Below are positions 51,614 to 59,018 of a stretch of DNA of 64,000 nucleotides, in pieces. The stretch covers positions 1 through 64,000 of the forward strand of contig JBATEX010000212.1 of the NCBI GenBank assembly GCA_049664225.1. Direction: 5' to 3'. Source of the stretch: JAUVRX01 sp049664225 (GTDB lineage Bacteria > Acidobacteriota > Thermoanaerobaculia > Multivoradales > JAHEKO01). The position numbers were made by a program, and so were the translations under genes. The notes under the pieces were generated by a model. That model was not told the DNA's origin. It saw only the letters and a program-made list of their open reading frames with translations, and did not search any database. Within the stretch, counting starts at the first letter, position 1. Each line of letters opens with the position of its first letter.

Positions 51614-52072
51614 ATGACTTATGCGATCGACGTTGCGCGCATTCCGATCCAACTGAGAACCCTGCTCGGAGAGGACATCGACGCCACGGTCTTTGTCCAT
51701 CCGGTCGGCCATGCCGACTATCGGTCCGAATCCGTGGGGGATCGTCTCAACGATCCCGGCACCCGCTTTCTACCCTGTGAGATCGACGGCGAGAGCCAGC
51801 TTGTGCGCCTGTCGTCGATCTCGTTCGTCGTCATGGCAGAGCCACCACCCGAGCTCGTGTCACTCGAAACCGTCGGGGCGACGCGTTCGCCGGCAGAGCT
51901 ATGGCTGAAGTCGAATGATCAGTTGAAGGGCGATCTGCTCTACGAAGCCGAGCGTGGTGAGGAGCGGGTATCGGACATGCTCAATAGGACTCCCAGTCGG
52001 TTCCTCGTTCTTGTCAATGGGGAGACGACCTACTTCGTGCAGTGTGATGCGATTGACCGCGTGAAGCTTTAG
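51614..52072 (+). CDS. Hypothetical protein upstream of PilT-like ATPase
   Basis: About 152 residues from the ATG at 51614. A longer frame from 51524 is possible, but neither start has a good ribosome site. No signal peptide or membrane helix. The sequence is mixed alpha-beta, with SRFLVLVNGETTYFVQCDAI near the C-terminus, and no family is recognised. The ATPase gene follows seven bases after its stop, so the two are almost surely co-transcribed. It could be a regulator or adaptor of the ATPase (inference). Confidence 0.6.
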   Translation: MTYAIDVARIPIQLRTLLGEDIDATVFVHPVGHADYRSESVGDRLNDPGTRFLPCEIDGESQLVRLSSISFVVMAEPPPELVSLETVGATRSPAELWLKSNDQLKGDLLYEAERGEERVSDMLNRTPSRFLVLVNGETTYFVQCDAIDRVKL

Positions 52073-52079
52073 GAGCGTC

Positions 52080-53486
52080 ATGGCCAGACTGGATCCATTG
52101 CTGCGACAACTGGCGAAGCGCCCATCGGCAACCCTGCTTCTCGAGCCTGGTCGCCGGCCCCGCCTGGCCGACGGGGATAGCGAGCAAGATGCCTCCCGGA
52201 CCGTACTGCAATCGGAGCAGATCATGGCCCTGGTCAAAGAGACGTCACCCGATCCATCGGCGGGTCGATTTCGCTATTCTGTCGATGGGCAGGACTTCGA
52301 TTTCAGCATCGTGCAGGACAACGGGGACTGCCGGGCGACGATCTCCCAGCCTCGCGCCGACCCGGTCGTCGAGTGGGCGACCCCGGCGGGACCCGAGCGT
52401 CTGCCGGAGATCTCAGAGCTCTTGGACACCGTGATCACGCGAAATGGGTCGGATCTGCACCTGAGCTCCAGACAAAAACCGCGGATTAGGGTTCATGGCG
52501 AGTTACTCGAGCTCGAGCAGTACCTTCCGCCGAAGCATAGAGAGCTGCGGGAGCGACTCTGGCAGGTGACGCCTGAGCGCAACCGCAAGGAGTTCGAAGA
52601 GGATCACGATACAGATTTCGCTTTGGAGCTCCCTGGACAAGCAAGATTCCGGGTCAACCTGTTCAGGGACCGGGCCGGGATCGCGGCGGTCTTTCGACAG
52701 ATCCCGTATGCGATTCCGACCTTCGAGGAGCTCGGCCTGCCTGAGGTCGTGCGTTCCCTGGCTCATCTGTCCAAGGGACTGGTACTGGTCACGGGCCCGA
52801 CCGGTTCGGGCAAGAGCACAACGCTCGCGGCGATTCTCGATCTGATCAACGCGAGCCGACCCGATCACATCATCACCATCGAAGATCCCATCGAGTTCGT
52901 CCATGGCTCCAAGCGCAGCTTGATCCACCAGCGTGAACCTGGCGTCCACACGCGCTCGTTTGGCAAGGCCTTGCGCGCGGCTCTGCGCGAGGATCCCGAC
53001 GTCATCCTGGTCGGAGAGATGCGGGATCTGGAGACGATCTCAATCGCCATCGAGACGGCAGAGACGGGTCATCTGGTGTTGGGGACCCTCCACACCACAA
53101 CTGCTCCTTCGACGGTCGAGCGCATAGTCGACCAGTTTCCCGGCGATCGTCAGCAGCAGGTCCGCATGATGCTGGCCGACGGCCTGCGCGCGGTGGTCGC
53201 CCAGACACTGCTGAAGAAGATCGACGGTGGCCGCGTAGCTGCTTTCGAGATTCTGATCTGCACCCCGGCGGTCTCCAACCTGATTCGTGAAGGCAAGACG
53301 TTCCAGATTGCCTCGGCCATGCAGACCGGGCGTCAGCTCGGGATGATGACGCAGACCGATTCTCTGTATCAGTTGGTGAGCAAGAAGATCGTTACCGCCG
53401 AGGAGGCCTACCTCAAGGCCGCAGACAAAGAGGCCCTGGTCAAGAAGCTCGAGGCCGACGGTATCGCCATCCAGATGGCCACCTAG
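52080..53486 (+). CDS. pilT: PilT-like twitching/retraction ATPase with extra N-terminal domain
   Basis: 468 residues. The PilT core begins near residue 115 (LPEISELLDTVITRNGSDLH, LSSRQKPRIRVHGEL). Walker A is GPTGSGKSTT near 240, the Asp box and Walker B follow (EDPIEFVHGSKRSLIHQRE, DPDVILVGEMRD), then the His box GHLVLGTLHT. The last part includes AFEILICTPAVSNLIREGKT, the PilT AIRNLIRE-type motif. About 110 extra residues precede the core, which is unusual: PilT is normally 345-375 long. A hexameric retraction motor for type IV pili is the best guess. No other pilus gene is in the window. Confidence 0.85.
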   Translation: MARLDPLLRQLAKRPSATLLLEPGRRPRLADGDSEQDASRTVLQSEQIMALVKETSPDPSAGRFRYSVDGQDFDFSIVQDNGDCRATISQPRADPVVEWATPAGPERLPEISELLDTVITRNGSDLHLSSRQKPRIRVHGELLELEQYLPPKHRELRERLWQVTPERNRKEFEEDHDTDFALELPGQARFRVNLFRDRAGIAAVFRQIPYAIPTFEELGLPEVVRSLAHLSKGLVLVTGPTGSGKSTTLAAILDLINASRPDHIITIEDPIEFVHGSKRSLIHQREPGVHTRSFGKALRAALREDPDVILVGEMRDLETISIAIETAETGHLVLGTLHTTTAPSTVERIVDQFPGDRQQQVRMMLADGLRAVVAQTLLKKIDGGRVAAFEILICTPAVSNLIREGKTFQIASAMQTGRQLGMMTQTDSLYQLVSKKIVTAEEAYLKAADKEALVKKLEADGIAIQMAT

Positions 53487-53517
53487 CTATTCTGCAGGTC
53501 GGGATGTTGACCGTTCG

Positions 53518-53694
53518 TCATGGAATCTCCTTGTAGGAGTGGCCGACTCGATAGAAGAGGCTGATCTCTCCTCCGGGAGCGGCGAGAAGGCCCAGTTCCT
53601 CGAGCGGATCCAATTCCTCGAAGAAGCCAGCCAGTGTCTCTCCCCAGAGCTCTTCCTGGTCGAGTCCAGTGTTGTGAAGACGCCATCCTACTGA
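53518..53694 (-). pseudogene. Unrecognised C-terminal remnant
   Basis: A minus-strand frame of about 58 residues runs LHNTGLDQEELWGETLAGFF, then EELDPLEELGLLAAPGGEIS and ends GHSYKEIP at a TGA at 53520-53518. The peptide has good protein-like composition (helix, then strand) and ends cleanly, but there is no start and no room for more. The 223-base space between the PilT-like gene and the PaaK-like gene contains nothing else of note. It may be the stub of a lost gene or chance. Confidence 0.3.
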
Positions 53695-53709
53695 TCGGCT
53701 TGTCGGTTA

Positions 53710-55005
53710 GTGACATTCTGGCCCGAGATCGTGACTGGTACACTCGGGCTGAAATTGAATCCGCAATCCGTCATTGCTCGGCCCCATTCCGACCGCTTAC
53801 GCCGAGAGCAGGACCGCCGACTCCGGACGCTTGTTGTCCATGCATTCGAGCGGGTGCCGATGTACCATCGCCGATTCGAAGAGGCCGGAGTAACTCCCAG
53901 CCAGATCCGGAGCGTCGAGGATTTGCCCCTGTTGCCGATCCTCGGTCGTTCAGAGGTCCAGACGACCCCGATCGAGAAGGTGTTGACGCGTGGGCTCGAT
54001 CCACGAGGACTCGTCAGAGTCCGCACTGGTGGATCCACCGGGCTTCCGGTAACGGTGTACATAGGCCGTCGTGAGCTCGACAGGCGCACCTGGATGAGTC
54101 GCTACCGCAGTCGCGTCGTATCGGGTTGCAGGCCCTGGGCCAAGCGCGTGGATGTTCAGATGCCGAGGCCGGTTCTTTGGTGGCAGCGGCCAGCTCGCCG
54201 CTTCTCGGATATCCGGGTGGACAAGAGGCTACCCGCCGCCGAGATCGTGAGCCGGATCCGCCAGTACAAACCACAGCTTGTGAGCGCCTGGCCGTCGACC
54301 TGGCTACAGATCTGCGAGGAGGTCGAAAAGACAACGGGGCGAGAGTGGTTGGCCGGCGTCTACCGCAGTGGCGGTGAGGATCTCCAGTCATATGTCGAGA
54401 AGAGGGTCGAACGTGTGTTGCTACAGGGTCTGACCCGATACTACGGCTCATGGGAGTTCGGCTCCATCGGCCTCGAGTGCGCTCCGAGGTCGGGTTTTCA
54501 CATCTACTCGGACAACGTCGTGGTCGAGACGGTGCCAATCGAGAACTCCGAATGTTCGGTGTCGGGCGGGGGCGAGATTCTCATCACGGCGTTGCGGCAG
54601 AAGGCCATGCCGCTGATCCGGTACCGCATCGGTGACTTCGGGGTACTGTCGGAGAGACGGTGCCGATGTGGCTCGCCGTTTCCGATTCTGGAGGAACTTC
54701 TGGGGCGCACCAACGACGCTGTCGAAACCCGCAGTGGGCTGACCGTTACGGGGCATGAGTTCTACAACCTTTTCCGTCCCTTGGAATATCTCGACCGATT
54801 TCAATTTGTTCAGCGGACGCCCGGCGCCATCGAGGCGCGAATTCAACCCAACGACCGCTTCGATGCGGCAGCCGAGGAGGAGGTGCTCCAGATCTTGCGT
54901 CGCCTCACGCACGATGACATGGACATTTCGCTGGTCCAGACCGACTCCTTCCCGCTTCCCAGATCAGGGAAGTTCAAGCTTCTGGTGCGACAGGTGCCGT
55001 CGTGA
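53710..55005 (+). CDS. PaaK-like acyl-adenylate/CoA ligase
   Basis: 431 residues, GTG start at 53710. ANL-family carboxylate-activating enzyme of the phenylacetate-CoA ligase/CapK type. The P-loop is RVRTGGSTGLPVTV (about 107-120), the YGSWEFGSIGLECA stretch carries the catalytic Glu region, RYRIGDFG the third core motif, and GRTNDAVETRSGLTV the hinge. A C-x-C pair (RRCRCGSPFP) is typical of the PaaK family. It activates a small acid as adenylate, then transfers it to CoA or another nucleophile. First gene of a six-gene run; overlaps the next by four bases. Confidence 0.88.
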   Translation: MTFWPEIVTGTLGLKLNPQSVIARPHSDRLRREQDRRLRTLVVHAFERVPMYHRRFEEAGVTPSQIRSVEDLPLLPILGRSEVQTTPIEKVLTRGLDPRGLVRVRTGGSTGLPVTVYIGRRELDRRTWMSRYRSRVVSGCRPWAKRVDVQMPRPVLWWQRPARRFSDIRVDKRLPAAEIVSRIRQYKPQLVSAWPSTWLQICEEVEKTTGREWLAGVYRSGGEDLQSYVEKRVERVLLQGLTRYYGSWEFGSIGLECAPRSGFHIYSDNVVVETVPIENSECSVSGGGEILITALRQKAMPLIRYRIGDFGVLSERRCRCGSPFPILEELLGRTNDAVETRSGLTVTGHEFYNLFRPLEYLDRFQFVQRTPGAIEARIQPNDRFDAAAEEEVLQILRRLTHDDMDISLVQTDSFPLPRSGKFKLLVRQVPS

Positions 55006-56222
55006 CTTGGAAAGTCGAGAGTCGTCAGCGCGATGAGCAGCATGTCGTCGAGGCCAAGGAAGAGGGGACATCAGTCGCCTACATCGTGATCGACTCCACG
55101 GTCAATGGGCGGTCTCGCGGTGGACTTCGGATCGTGCCTGATCTCAGTGAGGCCGAGCTCAGTGTGGCAGCTCGTGCGATGACCCTGAAATATGGTCTCC
55201 TGGGTCTGCCGCAGGGAGGAGCCAAGGCAGGGATTCTCGGCAATGGAGAAGCCTCACCCGAGGACAGACAGCGCTTGCTGAGCGACTTCGCCGCTGCAGT
55301 TCGCCCCTACCTGATGCAGCGGACCTATCAACCCGATGCCGACCTGGGAACCCGCGGGGAGGACATACGCTCGATGATGTGCTCTCACGGTCTGACAGTG
55401 AAGCACCGCGAGTGGCGTGGGAGAGATTCGGGCTATTACACCGCAGTGAGCTGTGTGGCAGCCGCCGAGGCAGCCGTGGAGTGGCGGAAGGGCCAGCTTG
55501 CAGAAAGCAAAGTCGCGATTGAAGGTTTTGGAAGTGTCGGCTCTGTGGTGGCCGATCTGCTGAGTCGGCGCGGCGCCAGCGTGGTCGCGATCTCCACCTC
55601 CCGTGGCGCCCTATACGATCCTGATGGACTGGATGTCGATCGGCTGCGGAGCATGGTGAGGGAGATGGGCAGCCGAATCGTCGAGGAGTACGACCAGAAG
55701 CTCTTCCTGCGGCGTCAAGATCTACTCGAGTTGCCCGTCAACCTGCTCCTTCCCTGTGCCCGGCACCACTCTCTGCACGACGGAAACGTCTCTCGGATCT
55801 CTGCAAAGATCATCTGTCCGGGCGCCAACAATCCTGCCACCCCGGAAGCGGAGGCGACACTGTTCGATCGCGGCCACCTGTTTCTTCCCGACTTCGTCTG
55901 TAACAGCGGAGGAGTTCTGGGCGGCACGATGGAGTTTGCCGGGATCAGTCTGGAGCAGACAGCGAGTCTGATCGAGGAGTGGATGGCAAGGATGATTCCG
56001 GACCTTCTCGATCAGGCCGAGCGGAGCGGGCAGAGTGTTCGCTCGATCGCAGAGCCGGCCGCCTTGGAGCGCCACCGTGCGGTGCGGGCCGCAGCGGAGA
56101 ACCCGTCTCTTGGCTCTCGGTTGATGAGCTTGGCTCTGGAGAGCCATCGCCGTGGCTGGTTGCCGGAGTCGTTGGTGGGAGCCCTGTCGAAACCGTACTT
56201 TCGCAGGTCACTGCGACTATAG
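55002..56222 (+). CDS. Glu/Leu/Phe/Val dehydrogenase family protein
   Basis: 406 residues starting at GTG 55002. NAD(P)-dependent amino acid dehydrogenase fold. Substrate lysines K63 and K75 lie in LKYGLLGLPQGGAKAGI, the DLGT motif near 110 carries the catalytic Asp region, and the Rossmann motif is EGFGSVGSVVADLL near 174. GANNPATPEAEATLFDRG near 270 is characteristic of the family. It interconverts an L-amino acid and its 2-oxo acid; specificity is unknown. The 4-base overlap with the ligase suggests that its product or substrate is what is activated. Confidence 0.88.
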   Translation: MTWKVESRQRDEQHVVEAKEEGTSVAYIVIDSTVNGRSRGGLRIVPDLSEAELSVAARAMTLKYGLLGLPQGGAKAGILGNGEASPEDRQRLLSDFAAAVRPYLMQRTYQPDADLGTRGEDIRSMMCSHGLTVKHREWRGRDSGYYTAVSCVAAAEAAVEWRKGQLAESKVAIEGFGSVGSVVADLLSRRGASVVAISTSRGALYDPDGLDVDRLRSMVREMGSRIVEEYDQKLFLRRQDLLELPVNLLLPCARHHSLHDGNVSRISAKIICPGANNPATPEAEATLFDRGHLFLPDFVCNSGGVLGGTMEFAGISLEQTASLIEEWMARMIPDLLDQAERSGQSVRSIAEPAALERHRAVRAAAENPSLGSRLMSLALESHRRGWLPESLVGALSKPYFRRSLRL

Positions 56223-56264
56223 TCCTCCAGGATCGGGAATCGTCAGATGGGGGGAGAGAGATCT

Positions 56265-56822
56265 GTGTCAGACCGAAGTTTCGAAGAGGTCGTCCTGCAA
56301 CGCCGCTCGATTCGCTGTTACCAGCACCGGGACGTTCCCGAAGCGGTGATCACAGAGATATTGGAGAAGACGAGGCAAGCGCCTTCATCCATGAATGGAC
56401 AGCCCTGGTGTTTTGTCGTCGTCCGAGATGCCGAGACCAAGAGGCGGATCAGCGAGCTCAAGAACCGTTTCTGTCCACCTGAGAAGAGGGCTTTCTCGGC
56501 CGACTTTCTCTCTCAGGCTCCGGTGATCGTGGTGGTAGGAGTGGATCGCAGCCGATCCTTTGGCCGCGAGCTGGAGAACGGCGTTCTGGCAACGGCATGG
56601 CTGCTGCTGGCAGCGCAAGAACATGGACTCGGCAGCGTCTACCTGTCGGCCTACCAGCCTCACGATCGTGGCCTTGAAGTAGAGCTCGGCAATCTCCTGC
56701 GCTTGCCCGAGGGAGTCCGGCCGGTGACCCTTCTCCCTCTCGGCTATCCGGCCGAGACGCCCTCGACCAAGCAGTTACGACCACTGACCGAGATGATTCA
56801 TCATGAGTTCTTCGGCGAGTGA
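56265..56822 (+). CDS. Nitroreductase-family flavoprotein
   Basis: 185 residues from the GTG at 56265, supported by GGGGGGAGAGAG just upstream; an ATG at 56247 would place that ribosome site inside the coding region. FMN-binding signs: RRSIRCYQHRDVPEA (R-R-S-x-R opening), QAPSSMNGQPWCFVVV, and the C-terminal LPLGYPAETPSTKQL. Size fits a minimal nitroreductase. In biosynthetic clusters this fold oxidises azolines, desaturates or reduces. It ends 20 bases inside the next frame, so coupling with the PLP enzyme is likely. Confidence 0.9.
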   Translation: MSDRSFEEVVLQRRSIRCYQHRDVPEAVITEILEKTRQAPSSMNGQPWCFVVVRDAETKRRISELKNRFCPPEKRAFSADFLSQAPVIVVVGVDRSRSFGRELENGVLATAWLLLAAQEHGLGSVYLSAYQPHDRGLEVELGNLLRLPEGVRPVTLLPLGYPAETPSTKQLRPLTEMIHHEFFGE

Positions 56823-57990
56823 GTTTCTGAACGCCATCGATCGGCGTCATAGCCGTGAGCAGAGTGTGGTTCTGAGGTATCGGAACTGTCTGCGCTTCGA
56901 GGAGTCGTCTGCCGACGATGAGGATTTCAAAAGGCTCCTGGACCGTACAAGCATCCGTGAGGGCTTACGGATCTTTCCGCTCCTTACCTACCGTGACGTA
57001 GAGATTCTTGTACTGGATGAGACCTCCCTGATGCTCACCCACACCCTGAAGTCGATTGACGGAGCGGTCACCATCGCCAGGTCACTGCAGCGAGGGTATC
57101 GGAGAGTCGCGTTCGAATCGGGCGGCAACACCGGAACAGCGCTTTCCGTTTACGGCAGGCGTGTCGGATTGGAGACCTTCTTGGTCGTACCGGGCGAGAA
57201 TCTCAGCCTATTGGACAGCGCCGCCTTCGAGGCCCCGACCACCCATCTCATTGCAGTGCGCGACCGTGAACGCGTGAAGCAGGTGGCCGGTGAGCTCCGC
57301 AAGCGTGAGAGGCTCCCCAAGGTGCCGCAGCCCGAATGGCGCCTGGAAGCATCGATGTTCATCGGTAGCTATCTGCTCGAAGCCATGCTCTCTGGGTTGC
57401 AGTTCGACATTCTGGCCCAGACCATCAGCGCTGCCTTTGCCCCTATCGGCATTTTTCGGGTGCTATGCGAGCATCAAGCCGAATTGGGTCGACTGCCGGG
57501 CTTTCTCGGCGTCCAGCAAGCCCCCAATTGCCCCATGTATCGCGCCCTGCGGGGTGCTGAAACCGGTACCGGAGCGCGAGAGGGCGATTCAGAGGTGCGT
57601 TCATCTGGGCGCCTCCTGACCCGGGTCATGTACGACTCCAGCCCACAAAGCTACGGCACAGTCGACGCGCTACGCGGAGTTCTGGACGACACAGGGGGTG
57701 ACCTGACTCTTGTAGACTCAGCAGACTTCAGAAGGCTACTGGAGGAGGATTTCGACGGTGCCGGGATCTTGAGTGTTCTTGGCAAAGCAGGTGTGGACAT
57801 ATTCGTCCGGGATGGAGAGATCGTGGAAACGACGGGCCTGTTGGCTCTCACTGGAGCGCTGAAAGAGATCGACGCCGGCCGGATTACAGCTGGCAGCCGA
57901 GTCCTGGTATGTCTTACCAGCGGCACGGGTAGACCGGATGGCGCGGTCGTGCCGGAGGTGTGGGCTGAAGATTGGGTGGCGGAAGGCTGA
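56803..57990 (+). CDS. Threonine-synthase-like PLP enzyme
   Basis: 395 residues, ATG at 56803 within the end of the nitroreductase gene. Fold-type II PLP enzyme: Schiff-base Lys83 in THTLKSIDG, phosphate-binding VAFESGGNTGTALSVYG and a long middle segment. SCR-type motifs are weak and the protein differs from standard threonine synthase (expected TGSFKDRG and ASSGNTG). It would catalyse beta- or gamma-replacement or elimination on an amino acid. As the third enzyme acting on amino acids in the cluster, it may supply or modify the side chain. Specificity unknown. Confidence 0.8.
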   Translation: MSSSASEFLNAIDRRHSREQSVVLRYRNCLRFEESSADDEDFKRLLDRTSIREGLRIFPLLTYRDVEILVLDETSLMLTHTLKSIDGAVTIARSLQRGYRRVAFESGGNTGTALSVYGRRVGLETFLVVPGENLSLLDSAAFEAPTTHLIAVRDRERVKQVAGELRKRERLPKVPQPEWRLEASMFIGSYLLEAMLSGLQFDILAQTISAAFAPIGIFRVLCEHQAELGRLPGFLGVQQAPNCPMYRALRGAETGTGAREGDSEVRSSGRLLTRVMYDSSPQSYGTVDALRGVLDDTGGDLTLVDSADFRRLLEEDFDGAGILSVLGKAGVDIFVRDGEIVETTGLLALTGALKEIDAGRITAGSRVLVCLTSGTGRPDGAVVPEVWAEDWVAEG

Positions 57991-58025
57991 CCCGATAGGG
58001 GCTTGTCTCCCGAGGAGATCTTCAA

Positions 58026-59006
58026 ATGCCGGAATCAAAGCGCCACATCATTCTGCGAGACTCGACCCTGAGAGAGGCCATGGACACTCCCGGAGTGTGG
58101 TTCGACCTGGCAGCCCGCTTGGAGGTCGCCGCAGCGTTGGATCGGCTCGGTGTCGCAGAAGCGGAGGTCGTCGCGCCAAGCCGCGTCGAAGAGGATCTCG
58201 AGGTGGTCCGTGCGCTGCGGGATGCGTCGGTCGGCCTGCGACTCTCTGGGTTGATCTACGCCTCGTCACCTGGATGCAGAAGTGAAGTGGAACAGGCGGC
58301 GGTGCTTCTCGATCGGATTGACCTGCTCGTGCCGCTATCGGCCAGGCGTGAACCGATTTCCCGGCAGGGCAAGGTATCCGTGATGCTGGAGGCTCTTTCC
58401 TGGGCCCTCCAGCACATTGCCGACGTCGGGGTGGGGTTTCCCCACTCCAGTCAAACCGATGGAGACTTCGTCGTTGACATCGCAGGCCAGGCGACTGCTG
58501 CCGGTGCCGGACGAATCACCTTTTATGACACCAACGGCAGCGCCGAGCCGTTTGGCGTTCGTCAGATAGTCGGCCGCCTCGTGGGAGAGCTCGACACGGC
58601 CGTGATCTTTCATGGTCACAACGACCTGGGGCTGGCCACCGCGAACTCGCTGGCGGCTGTGTTGGCGGGTGCGACGGTCATCGACGCCACCGTCAATGGA
58701 CTGGGGGACCGAGCGGGCAATGCCAGCCTCGAGCAGGTGGCGGTGCTTCTCGGACGTGGAGGCTTCGAGACCGGCATCGACCTGTCTCAGCTCCGGGCCG
58801 TGTCGGAGTTGATTGCTGCAAGGAGCGGCGTGCCGGTGTCGGACCTCGCCCCGGTAGTGGGGGACTACGCCTTCGATCACAGATCACCGAGCCATCTGGC
58901 TGAGCCCGCAGAGTTCGAAGCGTTCACGCCCGACCTGGTGGGCGGAGAGCGCCGCCTGCAGAGGGCGCCAGCAGGGGCCCACAAACGCGAAGAGTTGGAA
59001 GACTGA
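58026..59006 (+). CDS. DRE-TIM metallolyase, isopropylmalate/homocitrate-synthase-like
   Basis: 326 residues. The catalytic RDSTLREA (R-D-x-T-L-R-E) opening, HGHNDLGLATANSLA with H196 and H198 as metal ligands, and NGLGDRAGNASLEQVA closing the site fit the aldol-type acyl-CoA condensing family. It is shorter than LeuA (about 510) and without the regulatory LeuA dimer domain, closer to homocitrate synthase, NifV or methylthioalkylmalate-type enzymes. It likely condenses acetyl-CoA with a 2-oxo acid to extend it by one carbon. It starts 35 bases after the PLP enzyme gene. Confidence 0.87.
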   Translation: MPESKRHIILRDSTLREAMDTPGVWFDLAARLEVAAALDRLGVAEAEVVAPSRVEEDLEVVRALRDASVGLRLSGLIYASSPGCRSEVEQAAVLLDRIDLLVPLSARREPISRQGKVSVMLEALSWALQHIADVGVGFPHSSQTDGDFVVDIAGQATAAGAGRITFYDTNGSAEPFGVRQIVGRLVGELDTAVIFHGHNDLGLATANSLAAVLAGATVIDATVNGLGDRAGNASLEQVAVLLGRGGFETGIDLSQLRAVSELIAARSGVPVSDLAPVVGDYAFDHRSPSHLAEPAEFEAFTPDLVGGERRLQRAPAGAHKREELED

Positions 59007-59018
59007 GTCGGGCGCGCC

